DNA from: Mucilaginibacter conchicola
GTDB taxonomy: Bacteria; Bacteroidota; Bacteroidia; Sphingobacteriales; Sphingobacteriaceae
Length of the DNA: 64,000 bases
Direction: 5' to 3'
Assembly (NCBI RefSeq): GCF_003432115.1
Contig: NZ_QWDC01000004.1
Span: 332,709-396,708, forward strand
How positions within the stretch are numbered: the first letter of the stretch is position 1; every line of letters starts with the position of its first letter. The notes beneath the pieces are model-generated. The model searched no databases. It worked only from the letters and a program-made list of their open reading frames with translations, and had not been told where the DNA came from. A program made the translations under genes and the position numbers. Of the stretch, positions 50,114 through 59,200 are shown piece by piece.

Positions 50114-50985
50114 TGCGCTACGGGGTTTTTTCTGAAATCTTCGGGTGTTAAGCCGGTATATTTTTTAAAGAATTTGGTAAAGTATGAGTTATCGGCAAAG
50201 TTGAGCTTGCCTGCAATCTCGTTAATGTTCATATCGTGGTTAATGAGCAATCGTTTAGCCTCAAGCACCACCCGGTTGCGGATCAGTTCGCCTGCCGAAA
50301 TGCCCAGCATATCATTACATAAAGCATTTAAATGGTTAGGGGTGATGTACAGCAGCGCAGCATAGTCTTTCGGCAATCGCAGGCTGGTAAAATTCTTCTC
50401 TACCAGCTTCCTGAAACTCTGCAGCAGCGTGTAGTTGTAGTTTGGTCCGTTGCCTGTTTCAGCATCGGTACTTTCGCGTGCTACCATAATAAATAACTGT
50501 AGCATCAGCGCGCGTACCATATCCATATTGAGTCGGTTGGGCGTATCTGCTTCGGTCAGCAATTGCTTAAACAATTCAGTAACCGCTTTACCGGTATCAA
50601 TGCTCAGGTTTATCACCTCATCATCCACATCACCGCTAAAAAAGGCAAATCCTTCCAGGTAATCGGGCCTCAGCAAAAACGACTGAAATAATTCTGCCGA
50701 AAAATTGATGATATAGCCATCAACCTTGCCCTCAAAATCCCAGCGGTGTACCTGGCCCGGTGCCATAAAATAGATCTGGTAAGGCTTAACGTCGAAATAT
50801 TTAAAGTCGATAGAGTGTTTTCCGCCACCCTCAGTAAATAGTACCACATGGTAAAAAGTATGTTTGTGGGGTAAGCTGAGGTTCTGGTGTTTCTCCAGGT
50901 AAGGCGCAAAGCGGCTGATGAGCAGGTCGTTGTGTTGATGATCAGCCAGCGAGCAGATGTCATAAACCGGAAATGCCTTTTTCAT
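50110..50985 (-). CDS. AraC-family transcriptional regulator
   Basis: A 291-residue regulator. The N-terminal cupin-like sensor domain (about 30-130) includes SLPHKHTFYHVVLFTEGGGK and YQIYFMAPGQVHRW, the typical ligand-binding fold of AraC proteins. The C-terminal pair of helix-turn-helix motifs spans about 190-288: YAALLYITPNHLNALCNDML, then MNINEIAGKLNFADNSYFTKFFKKYTGLTPEDFRK (in sections). The ligand is unknown. It is translationally coupled to the DUF983 gene and may regulate it or itself. Confidence 0.92.
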   Translation of the reverse strand: MKKAFPVYDICSLADHQHNDLLISRFAPYLEKHQNLSLPHKHTFYHVVLFTEGGGKHSIDFKYFDVKPYQIYFMAPGQVHRWDFEGKVDGYIINFSAELFQSFLLRPDYLEGFAFFSGDVDDEVINLSIDTGKAVTELFKQLLTEADTPNRLNMDMVRALMLQLFIMVARESTDAETGNGPNYNYTLLQSFRKLVEKNFTSLRLPKDYAALLYITPNHLNALCNDMLGISAGELIRNRVVLEAKRLLINHDMNINEIAGKLNFADNSYFTKFFKKYTGLTPEDFRKNPVAQ

Positions 50986-51085
50986 ACCACAAAGATATTG
51001 AACTATTACCGCCCTTAATGGTGTAAATTGATGTTGTTGTGGTATTATTTACTGATAATTGTTTAGTGCCATAAATACAAAAAAA

Positions 51086-51117
51086 TGTCATTGCGAGCGT
51101 AGCGTGGCAATCTCATA
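51086..51117. repeat. Half palindrome TGTCATTGCGAGCG at the left edge of copy B
   Basis: TGTCATTGCGAGCGTAGCGT then GGCAATCTCA, a left arm without its right arm, directly before copy B. Matches the situation at copy A. Confidence 0.6.
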
Positions 51118-51677
51118 AGTAATTCTTCGTTAGGAATGGCGGTGAGTAATATGAGTCGTTAGTGGATGTTACTTTCTTTTTCCGCAAAAGAAAGTAACCA
51201 AAGAAAACTCGCGACTTGGTAACGCGCTGCAATGGTTGTGCTTTAGCAATGCCTGTGGTTGCCGCACGTTACGCTATGTCGCATTTGTTCGGTAACGTTT
51301 TGACTGTGCGGTAATTTTTCAAATTGTCATTCTGAGCGTAGCGAAGAATCTGTTAACTGTACATAGAACGCGATTAGATTCTTCGCTACGCTCAGAATGA
51401 CAAGCGGGCTTTTCTTCTTCTCCTGTCAGCAAAAAAGCTTCGGGCGAAAGCGGGCAGAACGCGCTGGGCGGTGTGTTGGTAAGGGCATAGCAATACTTGC
51501 CTGAAGCTTTGGCGCGTGCGAACGAAGTTGGGGCAAGATGTTGCAGCCCGTGGTTCTGAACGCTTGCGGGGTAAAGGCCTCGTGCGGCAAAGAAGCCTCC
51601 TTGCTGGCTTGATTTTTTGGTTACTTTTTGATCAAGCAAAAAGTAACAGCCCTCCGCGGCAATTGAGCGGGCTAACG
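51118..51677 (+). repeat. Large structured dispersed repeat, copy B (with nested insertion)
   Basis: 560 bp. All blocks of copy A are present: hairpin 1 at 51168-51198 (same stem and TCCGC loop), CTCGCGACTTGGTAACGCGC, CCGCACGTTACGCTATGTCG, GTCAGCAAAAAAGCTTCGGG, GGGCATAGCAATACTTGC and hairpin 2 at 51620-51647 (GTTACTTTTTG / CAAAAAGTAAC). A 78-bp palindrome (51325-51402) is inserted in its middle, which explains the extra length. It occupies most of the 788-bp gap between the AraC and HAD genes; 51678-51773 shows nothing further. Confidence 0.85.
51325..51402. mobile_element. 27-bp inverted repeat palindrome nested in copy B
   Basis: Perfect 27-bp arms at 51325-51351 (TGTCATTCTGAGCGTAGCGA...) and 51376-51402, separated by 24 bases. 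Neither copy A nor C has it at this point. TGTCATT termini place it with the palindromes at 26196, 45458 and 53084. Confidence 0.8.
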
Positions 51678-51773
51678 CTGAATGAAAGCACAGACTTAGC
51701 GTATGGCGTGTTGAAAAAAGTTCAGCATGACGTGGCGGGGGAGTTAGTCAAAAAATCTTCTTACTTTCACCCC

Positions 51774-52406
51774 ATGCAAAAGCCCGATAGCCTCATTTTT
51801 GATATGGACGGTACCCTGTGGGATGCCGTTGACACCTACGCTTACTCATGGAACCTTGTTTTTAGCGAAATGGGGATTGATAAAACCATCACCCGCGATG
51901 TGCTGGCCGGCATGGTAGGCATGGAAGGCAAAAAGGTAATTGAGATACTAATGCCCGAGTTTGACCACGACAAACGCGTTGAGATCTACAGCACCGTTAA
52001 TGATCGCCGCCATAACCTCATCCGCGAGAAGGGTGGCATTTTATACGATGGTGTACGCGAAGGCCTGAAAGAGTTGGCGGAGCATTACCCGCTGTTCATC
52101 CTCAGCAATTGTGCTAAAGGCATCATTCGCCAGTTTATTGATTGGGCAGGTATTGATGATCTGATAAAAGACGAGTTGGCCCATGGCGTAAACTTTATGC
52201 CCAAAAACCATAACATCAAACTATTGATGGATAAGCACGGCCTGCAAAACCCCGTTTATGTTGGCGATACTGCAGGCGATGGTGAACAAAGCCGGCTGGC
52301 AGGCATCCCGTTTGTGTTTGTAAGCTATGGTTTTGGAACTACCGATGATTATGATGTGAAATTCGATGATTTTCCGTCGCTTGTGAAATATTTTACATCG
52401 CTGTAA
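51774..52406 (+). CDS. HAD-family hydrolase (phosphoglycolate phosphatase-like)
   Basis: A 210-residue haloacid dehalogenase-type phosphatase. Motif I is LIFDMDGTLWDAVD with the nucleophile Asp near residue 10; motif II is LFILSNCAKG; motif III/IV is KDELAH and YVGDTAGDGEQSRLAG. The alpha-helical cap between 20 and 90 is of the Gph type. ATG 51774 (MQKPDSLIFDMDGT) is the true start; the frame extends upstream only through the repeat. The substrate is probably a small phosphate ester. Strong terminator downstream. Confidence 0.88.
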   Translation: MQKPDSLIFDMDGTLWDAVDTYAYSWNLVFSEMGIDKTITRDVLAGMVGMEGKKVIEILMPEFDHDKRVEIYSTVNDRRHNLIREKGGILYDGVREGLKELAEHYPLFILSNCAKGIIRQFIDWAGIDDLIKDELAHGVNFMPKNHNIKLLMDKHGLQNPVYVGDTAGDGEQSRLAGIPFVFVSYGFGTTDDYDVKFDDFPSLVKYFTSL

Positions 52407-52445
52407 AACAAGAAAGGCCCCTATGCATCGGGGCCTTTCTTGTTT
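52406..52445. terminator. Bidirectional terminator
   Basis: Perfect 16-bp stem AAACAAGAAAGGCCCC and its reverse complement with an 8-base loop, between the HAD gene and the minus-strand DUF2383 gene. Confidence 0.88.
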
Positions 52446-52459
52446 AGAAAATTGTGATA

Positions 52460-52936
52460 TTATGCTTCCTGCTTACTTGAATCGCGCAGGGCTTTAATGG
52501 CATCATGGGCAATTTTAAGCCCGCTTATATGGGTGTTAAGCAGATTGACCACCTTATCATCTTCCCAAATCAATTCTTTGTCATCCAGCGCTTTGCGGTA
52601 GGCGTTTTTTGCCACGTCTTCGCCATATTCGCAATCGGCCAAAACCGAATGGTTATCTTTTTTGCTGAAGGCCGATTTTACGTCCATCCAGGCATGATAA
52701 AACTTGCCCGAGAGGGTAGTGCCCTCAGTCGGCGATCCACCTAACACATGGATATGATCGTTCAGCTCATTCACATAGCCGCGGCTTTGGTCAATATAGC
52801 CTTCAAAAACGGTTTTAAGGCCGGTATCCTGCGTACCTTCAAGCGCTTTCTGGTAGCCGGCAATACGGTCGTTGTTTATCTTGATGAGATCGTTTAACGC
52901 CGCTATCTGGTGCTGTATATGTTGAAGTGTTCCCAT
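52460..52936 (-). CDS. DUF2383 (PA2169-family) four-helix-bundle protein
   Basis: A 158-residue ferritin-like helical protein of the PA2169 family, function unknown. It shows four amphipathic helices: LQHIQHQIAALNDLIKINND, GLKTVFEGYIDQSRGYVNEL, FYHAWMDVKSAFSKKDNHSV with a following ADCEYGEDVAKNAYRKAL, and LNTHISGLKIAHDAIKAL. Glu, Asp and His residues at the bundle positions suggest a possible di-metal site. Relatives are often stress-induced. It is single, with no operon partners. Confidence 0.82.
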   Translation of the reverse strand: MGTLQHIQHQIAALNDLIKINNDRIAGYQKALEGTQDTGLKTVFEGYIDQSRGYVNELNDHIHVLGGSPTEGTTLSGKFYHAWMDVKSAFSKKDNHSVLADCEYGEDVAKNAYRKALDDKELIWEDDKVVNLLNTHISGLKIAHDAIKALRDSSKQEA

Positions 52937-53056
52937 AGTAGTTTATTGTTGTTATAAGCTAAACATGGGCTTTTGGTTAAATGTTTTAATTGTGGGGAAA
53001 TCTTGACCGCTGATTTTTGGGGTGATTTTTTGATTACGCTGATTGACTAAAAAATC

Positions 53057-53070
53057 ATGTCATTTCGAAC
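53057..53070. repeat. Isolated TGTCATTTCGAACG end
   Basis: 14 bases matching the terminus of the GIY-YIG unit and the 45458 palindrome, without a partner arm. It is a probable remnant next to another palindrome. Confidence 0.45.
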
Positions 53071-53083
53071 GGGCTAAAACAAA

Positions 53084-53173
53084 ACGCGTCATTGCGAGGA
53101 ACGAAGCAATCTCTACACATGCAAGTCCGCTCTTTATAGTTCGGAGATTGCTTCGTTCCTCGCAATGACGCGT
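53084..53173. mobile_element. 30-bp perfect inverted repeat palindrome (MITE-like)
   Basis: Arms at 53084-53113 (ACGCGTCATTGCGAGGAACG...) and 53144-53173 are perfect 30-bp inverted copies around a 30-base centre. No coding capacity. It lies 16 bases beyond the end of the Fpg-like gene. Confidence 0.82.
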
Positions 53174-53189
53174 GGGAGAGGGGTTGATT

Positions 53190-53963
53190 TTACTCAAACA
53201 ACTCCTGCTCATCTGTATAATATGTTTTCCTTGTTCCGGCATCTATTTTTATTTCGGCACCATCTGGGCTGGTTTTCTTCCTGGCGTTATGGATCAGCAT
53301 AAAATCGCGTACCTCGCCGGCAATAATATCGGGGTTATGGCTAATGATATGTTTTTGGGCATCAGTAAGTACCGAATGGATGGATTTTACCAAAACCTTC
53401 AGTTTATCCCCGGGGATCTTATTAGCTACCGAGAAAGGCGAGATACGGGCATCCCACAATATCTCATCGGCGTAGGCATTGCCAATACCGCGGATGATCT
53501 TCTGATCAAGCAACACGGTTTTGATATTCGTTTTCTTTTTGGCGAGGATAGTTTTCAGGTAATCCGCGCCGCCTTCTTTCGAGAGCGCATCGGGCGCGGT
53601 CTTTTCTTCGGGGTTAAGGGTAGGGGTGGCCGCTTTCTGGAAATCTGTTAATACCAGTCCGCTGTTGTCATCAAACAACAACTCTATGATGGCGAATTTT
53701 TGGTCGTTTGTTTTATCAAAGTAATAGAGTTTGCCATGCAGCATCAGGTGCAGGGCCAGTGTATCGCCCTTGCTGAATTTGAAGTACAGTTCCTTGCCCT
53801 CACGATAAACTGACGATAGTTTTTGGCCGAGCAGGGTATCCTGTAATTCTTTGTGGCTTACATTTAACTTGGTGGAATGAACGGTAACTTGCTTAAGGGT
53901 TTTACCTTCTAATTTCTTCTGCAAGTTATGGCTAAATACTTCAAGATCGGGTAGTTCGGGCAT
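53190..53963 (-). CDS. Fpg/Nei-family DNA glycosylase without zinc finger
   Basis: Base-excision repair enzyme of 257 residues that removes oxidised bases and cuts the strand. ATG 53963 gives MPELPDLE with the catalytic N-terminal proline and glutamate; YREGKELYFKF holds the conserved lysine, and LLDQKIIRGIGNAYADEIL is the helix-two-turn-helix. The C-terminal region, where Fpg has a CxxC...CxxC zinc finger, has no cysteines; instead it reads GAEIKIDAGTRKTYYTDEQ, keeping the arginine of the finger hairpin. This is a zincless-finger architecture, as in NEIL1-like enzymes. Confidence 0.88.
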   Translation of the reverse strand: MPELPDLEVFSHNLQKKLEGKTLKQVTVHSTKLNVSHKELQDTLLGQKLSSVYREGKELYFKFSKGDTLALHLMLHGKLYYFDKTNDQKFAIIELLFDDNSGLVLTDFQKAATPTLNPEEKTAPDALSKEGGADYLKTILAKKKTNIKTVLLDQKIIRGIGNAYADEILWDARISPFSVANKIPGDKLKVLVKSIHSVLTDAQKHIISHNPDIIAGEVRDFMLIHNARKKTSPDGAEIKIDAGTRKTYYTDEQELFE

Positions 53964-54095
53964 GGCGATGGTTTTATTGTTGCTGACTAATGTACAAGGC
54001 AATTAAAAATAAAACAATGCCGGCGGTTAAAAGTTGTCAACCAAAGCCAACTTTCCAACGTATCTGTATACGTAACATCACCTTAAAAAAAGTAT

Positions 54096-55151
54096 ATGCC
54101 GTATATAGCAGCCGTTTCGGGTATTTCGTTACCCCATAAAGTTAACCAGCAGGATGTGAAGGCACAGGCCCGCGCCCTGTTTGCCGAAAATGTTGAGCAC
54201 GCCGAGCGCCTGCTGCAAGCTTTTGATAATACCGGCATCGTTACCCGTAACTTTGCTAAACCTATTGAGTGGTACGGCAACAGTAGTACGTTTGAAGAAC
54301 GCAACAGCGAGTACATTAAATTGGCCCTGCAATATTCTGAGCAAGCGGTTAAACAGCTATTGGCTGAAGCGGGTATAGATAAAGACGCGCTGACGGATAT
54401 TATTTTCGTATCCACCACCGGATTAGCTACCCCAAGCATTGATGCCCTGCTCATCAACAAAATGCAATTGCCGCAGCACATTAACCGTACACCAGTTTGG
54501 GGATTAGGCTGTGCCGGGGGCGTGGCAGGCGTAGCAAAAGCTTCAATAGTAGCAACGGCCAATCCTGATGCGGTGGTGCTGCTGGTAGCAGTTGAACTCT
54601 GCTCGCTTACGCTGATAAAAAGCGATTACAGCAAAAGTAATTTTATCGGCTCGAGCCTGTTTTCTGATGGCGTAGCAGCTTGCGTGATAATGGGCGATAA
54701 CCATGCATCGCGCCAGCAAATAAAAATAAAAGCCGGCAGCAGTAAACTCTATTATGACTCATTAGACGTAATGGGCTGGGATTTTAACGATGATGGTTTT
54801 AAAGTGGTTTTCTCAAAGGATATCCCCACCATTATCAATAAGTATATTAAGGATGATGTGGAAGCTTTCTTGCAAAAGCAAGGACTGACTTTGGCCGACA
54901 TTAACAATTTTATCTTCCATCCCGGCGGCAGAAAGGTGATAGAGGCTTATACCGCTGCGCTTGATATAACGGAAACCGACCTGCAAAATACTATTGATGT
55001 AATGACCCAAAACGGAAATATGAGCAGCGTAACAGTATTGTATGTATTAGAGCGTTTTTTAAAACAAGGTTTTACCAATGGCTACGGACTGATGCTGGCC
55101 ATGGGGCCCGGCTTTAGCAGCGAAATGCTTTTACTGGAAATGAAAAACTAA
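54096..55151 (+). CDS. Type III polyketide synthase (chalcone/stilbene synthase family)
   Basis: A 351-residue ketosynthase that extends an acyl-CoA with malonyl-CoA and cyclises the product, typically to alkylpyrones or alkylresorcinols in bacteria. The catalytic triad is C139 (WGLGCAGGVAG), H275 (FIFHPGGRKV) and N308 (NGNMSSVTV). The C-terminal GYGLMLAMGPGFSSEMLLL closes the fold. It is 6 bases upstream of an ICMT-family methyltransferase gene; the same pair occurs as bpsA-bpsB in Bacillus subtilis, where alkylpyrones are made and then O-methylated. Product length and type here are unknown. Confidence 0.93.
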   Translation: MPYIAAVSGISLPHKVNQQDVKAQARALFAENVEHAERLLQAFDNTGIVTRNFAKPIEWYGNSSTFEERNSEYIKLALQYSEQAVKQLLAEAGIDKDALTDIIFVSTTGLATPSIDALLINKMQLPQHINRTPVWGLGCAGGVAGVAKASIVATANPDAVVLLVAVELCSLTLIKSDYSKSNFIGSSLFSDGVAACVIMGDNHASRQQIKIKAGSSKLYYDSLDVMGWDFNDDGFKVVFSKDIPTIINKYIKDDVEAFLQKQGLTLADINNFIFHPGGRKVIEAYTAALDITETDLQNTIDVMTQNGNMSSVTVLYVLERFLKQGFTNGYGLMLAMGPGFSSEMLLLEMKN

Positions 55152-55157
55152 ACAGGT

Positions 55158-55649
55158 ATGACATTCTATATCTTCATCTCGTTCCTCATCTGCCAGCGCT
55201 TGTCAGAACTTTACGTATCATCCCGTAATGAGAAATGGTTGCTGCAGCACGGGGCGGTTGAGTACGGTCGCGAACATTACCCGTATATGGTGGCCATGCA
55301 TACGCTGTTTATCATCAGCCTGCTTGTTGAGTATAACCTGCGCGATGAGGTTTTTGCCAATTACTACCTGATAGCATTTTTTGTGCTGCTCTGTTGTTTA
55401 AAAGCTGTGGTGATAGCCAATTTAGGTACTTATTGGAATACCCGCATCTACCGTGTGCCGGGCACGCCGCCTGTGGCAACCGGCATTTATAAATACATCA
55501 AACATCCCAATTACATTATCGTAATAATGGAGATAGCGGCCATACCGCTGGCCTTTGGTTTGTATTATACTTTTGTGGTTTTCAGCCTGCTGAATGCGGC
55601 GATGCTTACCGTGCGCATCAGGAAAGAGAATGAGGCCCTGAGGGCATGA
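55158..55649 (+). CDS. Isoprenylcysteine carboxyl methyltransferase-family membrane protein
   Basis: A 163-residue integral membrane methyltransferase of the ICMT/PEMT fold with about four hydrophobic segments. Family signs are RLSELYVSSRNEKWLLQHGA, GREHYPYMVAMHTLFI, YKYIKHPNYIIVIMEIAAIP (the HPNY loop that binds S-adenosylmethionine) and RIRKENEAL at the end. Next to a type III polyketide synthase it most likely methylates that enzyme's product, as BpsB does; no prenylated protein is implied. Confidence 0.88.
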   Translation: MTFYIFISFLICQRLSELYVSSRNEKWLLQHGAVEYGREHYPYMVAMHTLFIISLLVEYNLRDEVFANYYLIAFFVLLCCLKAVVIANLGTYWNTRIYRVPGTPPVATGIYKYIKHPNYIIVIMEIAAIPLAFGLYYTFVVFSLLNAAMLTVRIRKENEALRA

Positions 55650-55716
55650 ATCATTAAAATAAATTGTAGTTTAGCCTTTAAGGTAAAATTGCCTTAGCAA
55701 TCTAAACTAATATATC

Positions 55717-56154
55717 ATGAAATTAAAAACCCTTAGCGCAGCAGCCATCACTTTATTGCTATCTGCATTCACCGTTGCGCCATCACCTGAAACAGACATA
55801 TTGGGGAGTTGGAAAGTTGCCGATGCATCTGTTAATAAAATGGTGAAATATACCATTGATAAAATTGTAGAGACCAACCCCGATGCCGCATCCCAGGTAG
55901 AAGATCATAAAGACCAGATAGTTGACGTGATAAAAGGCATGCGGGTGGTGTATAAAGCAGATAAAACTTACGAATCGCAGTCATCTACCGGCAATAAATT
56001 GGGCAAATGGGAGTTTGCTAATAATTATAAAATAATGAAAGTGACCAAAACCGACGGCTCAACCCGCGAAGACGTTATTTTGGAACTAACTGCAAAAAGC
56101 TTTAAAGTGATAAACGGGCAGATGAAAGATACTGTAGCGTTTGATCGCCCTTAA
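55717..56154 (+). CDS. Secreted lipocalin-like protein, unknown function
   Basis: A 145-residue exported protein with a signal peptide (1-20, ending AFTVAPS). The mature part starts ILGSWKVADASVNKM and has strands with TYESQSSTGNKLGKWEFANNY, a layout common in small lipocalin-like Bacteroidota proteins. I do not recognise a specific family. It follows the polyketide synthase pair by 67 bases on the same strand and could be co-transcribed, but no functional link is evident. Confidence 0.65.
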   Translation: MKLKTLSAAAITLLLSAFTVAPSPETDILGSWKVADASVNKMVKYTIDKIVETNPDAASQVEDHKDQIVDVIKGMRVVYKADKTYESQSSTGNKLGKWEFANNYKIMKVTKTDGSTREDVILELTAKSFKVINGQMKDTVAFDRP

Positions 56155-56204
56155 GTGGCATTGATAAATTCATCCCTAATTCAGTTACCCTCACCTGTAT
56201 TAAC

Positions 56205-56250
56205 AATAAAAAAGAAAGGCCCTTCGCGCGAAGGGCCTTTCTTTTTTATT
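56205..56250. terminator. Bidirectional terminator
   Basis: Almost perfect self-complementary 46-base sequence: AATAAAAAAGAAAGGCCCTT and its reverse complement around CGCGCG. It overlaps the stop codon of the minus-strand DUF2723 gene (56246). Confidence 0.88.
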
Positions 56251-59200
56251 GTTCAGGCATGCCTAAAACAGGTGCAAACTTCTTGTTGTAGTCCTGCAGC
56301 TCGGCTGCCAGTTTTTTATGCAGTTCGGTTTGTTGATTTTTTTCGGTGTACTCGGTTAAATGCTCTAAAACCTGCATGCCTAACTGCACATCGCGCAGTG
56401 GTAAGCGGCCGCTGTTGGTTTCTAATAAGTGATAAAAATAGCCAAACTGGTCCATCAGGTATTTATTGATGTTTGTTGCCATTTTATTCCCCAGCTTATT
56501 ATCGCCAAGGTTGTAGGCCATTTGTGCCATATACATTTTACGGCCGGCAATGTCAATGAATGGATAAAGGTCTTCAGGTAATTCATCATCGTATTTATGA
56601 AGCACTTTAAGGGCTTTATCGTTTTCGCCGCTTTTTACCAGGCTGGTGGCCAGATCAAGGAAAGTGGTGGTAATAACCGGGTAAAACATACCGGTTGATT
56701 CGGGATCTAAATATTTGGCCGTTTTAAACTTCCCAAATTTGAATTTGTTCATCACGTTATCGTACATCACCGCGTTATTTACTTTGCTCAGTTGCTCGTG
56801 GTTTGCGGTATCAGCCTTTAGCGGAAGCAGGCGATAGGTGAAGCCTTCTTTATACAGGTATTTCTGCAAGCCCATCAGGTTGCTGCTGCCTACGGTGGTA
56901 GCAAAGCATATAGGGCGTTTCCAGTTGTTATGTGCAAGAATGTCTATCATGGCCAAATCGTCCTTGGTAATGTAGTTTGATGTGTATTTCCACTCCAGGG
57001 TATCGGCTAACTGGTTACGTTGCTCCGGCGATACAACTTTATTCTTCATTACCTCATCGGCGTTCACCGTAAGCTTAAAGTTTTTGGTAGGCAAATAATT
57101 TACGTAATCGCCACCCTGGCTGCGGCCCTGCATGGCATGGTCGTCAGAGGTAACAAAGTTGAAAATATCGCTAAGTTCAACCGGGTCTTTAATGCCGCCA
57201 TCGCTGTAGTAGATCACATCGCGCGTGCCATCTTTATACTTGCTGAACGGCATAGTGATAGGCAACGGTGCCGAGGCATTCATAGGGCGCTGCATCTGGC
57301 GGATGTACCAGGCTCCGCTAAATAAACTCAAATTCACGATGCGCACATCCGGGCGAATGCCTTCTACTTCCTGGTCATACCAAAGCGAGTAGGTATCGTT
57401 ATCACCATAGGTAAACAAAATGGCGTTTGGCGGGCACGATATAAGGTAATTGTAAGCCATATCGTGCGGTGTCATCTTAGTTGAGCGATCGTGGCCGCGC
57501 CATTCTTGTTTGGCCATCAGCACAGGGGCTATCAGCAAACAAACGGCGGTGGCTATATAGGCGGCTGTCTTGGCATTCACTTTCCTGCGGATGCCATCGG
57601 CAATGGCAATTACCGATAGGCCTATCCAGATGGCAAAGGCATAAAACGAGCCTACGTATGAGTAATCCCGCTCGCGTGGTTGTACCGATGGCTGGTTAAC
57701 GTATAATACCACTGCCAAGCCGGTAAAGAACCAAAGCAGGATAATTACCAATGCATCGCGCTTGCGGCGCTCAACATGGTAAACCAGGCCTATTAACCCC
57801 AATACTAACGGAATGCCGTAAAGTGGGGTGTATGAAGGGTTCTCAAGCACGTTTTTTGGCAGATGCTTGCCGCCATCAAAAATACCGCTGGTCCAGTTGC
57901 CATCAATACTTTCGGTGCTTTGCTGTCCGTCGGCATCATTGTATCGGCCAACGTAGTTCCACAGAAAATAGCGAAAATACATCTGGTACATTTGCCAGCT
58001 AAACATCCATTTAAGGTTATCCGTAAAGTTTGGTGCCTGCCCTTCGGGGATCTGGCCCCAGCCGCGGTAAAAGCCCTGGTCGCTTGGGTCGGTACTATAC
58101 ATGCGCGGCAATATGGTGGTATGGTCGTACTTGTAATTAATGGTTTTACCGGTGGCTTCGTACTTTTTATCGCCTTTGCTGTATATGGTACTGCCTTCTG
58201 TTTGGTCGGTTATCTGCGCGTCAAAGTAAGGGCCGGTTAATAACGGATTATCTCCATACTGGATACGGTTTAAGTAGCCATAAAGTGTAAAAGCATTATC
58301 AGGGTGCGAGTTATTGAGGTTGGTATTTGCTGTAGCCCTGATAGGGATATAAGCAAACGAACCGTACCCCAGGTAAATGAAAGCCACACATATAAATGCC
58401 AGGTTTAAAACCGGTTTATTTTTACGGATGCTGTAGATAATACCACCAACAATAATGCCTATCAGCAGCAGGAAAAACACAATAGCCCCGCTGCCAAAAC
58501 CCATACCTAACGAGTTTACAAAGAACAGGTCAAAAAAAGCAGCAAACTTAATAGTGTATCCGCGGATGCCGTATTGTACAAATGCCAATATCACAACACC
58601 CATCAAAAAGGCGACAAAGGCACTGCCGCCTGTAATATTTTTATACCTGCGGAAATAATATACCAGCGCAATAGCAGGGATGGTTAACAGGTTTAACAAA
58701 TGGATACCTATTGATAACCCCATCACGTAAGCAATAAAGATGAGCCATTTATCGGCTCCCGGTTCATCGGCATGAGCATCCCATTTCATTATCGCCCAAA
58801 AAACAACGGCTATACAAAGGATAGATAATGCAAACACGATGGTTTCAACCGCCGAGAACCAAAAGGTATCGGTAAAGGTAAAAGCCAGGGCGCCTACTAA
58901 CCCAGCACCCATGATAACGGCAGTCTGCCCGTCGCCAAAATCTTTCTCGCGGCCAACTAACACTTTCTTAGCAACAGCTGTGATGGTCCAAAACAAGAAC
59001 ATTACCGTAGCGCCGCTGGCAATGGCAGCCATTGAGTTGGTATAGAAAGGCACTTTTGTATTATCGCCCATTGATAGCAGCGAGAATACTTTGCCCAGCA
59101 TGGCAAACATAGGGTAACCCGGCTGGTGCGATACCTGCAGGCGGAACGCGCACGATATAAATTCGCCGCAATCCCAAAAGCTTACGGATGGTTCTAACGT

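Noticed and set aside
51319..51639. Minus-strand open frame of 106 codons in copy B
   Set aside because: It runs through the nested palindrome and its frame is not kept in copies A or C.
51516..51773. N-terminal extension of the HAD hydrolase frame
   Set aside because: The extra 86 codons translate repeat B and spacer; the family starts at MQKPDSLIFDMDGT (51774).
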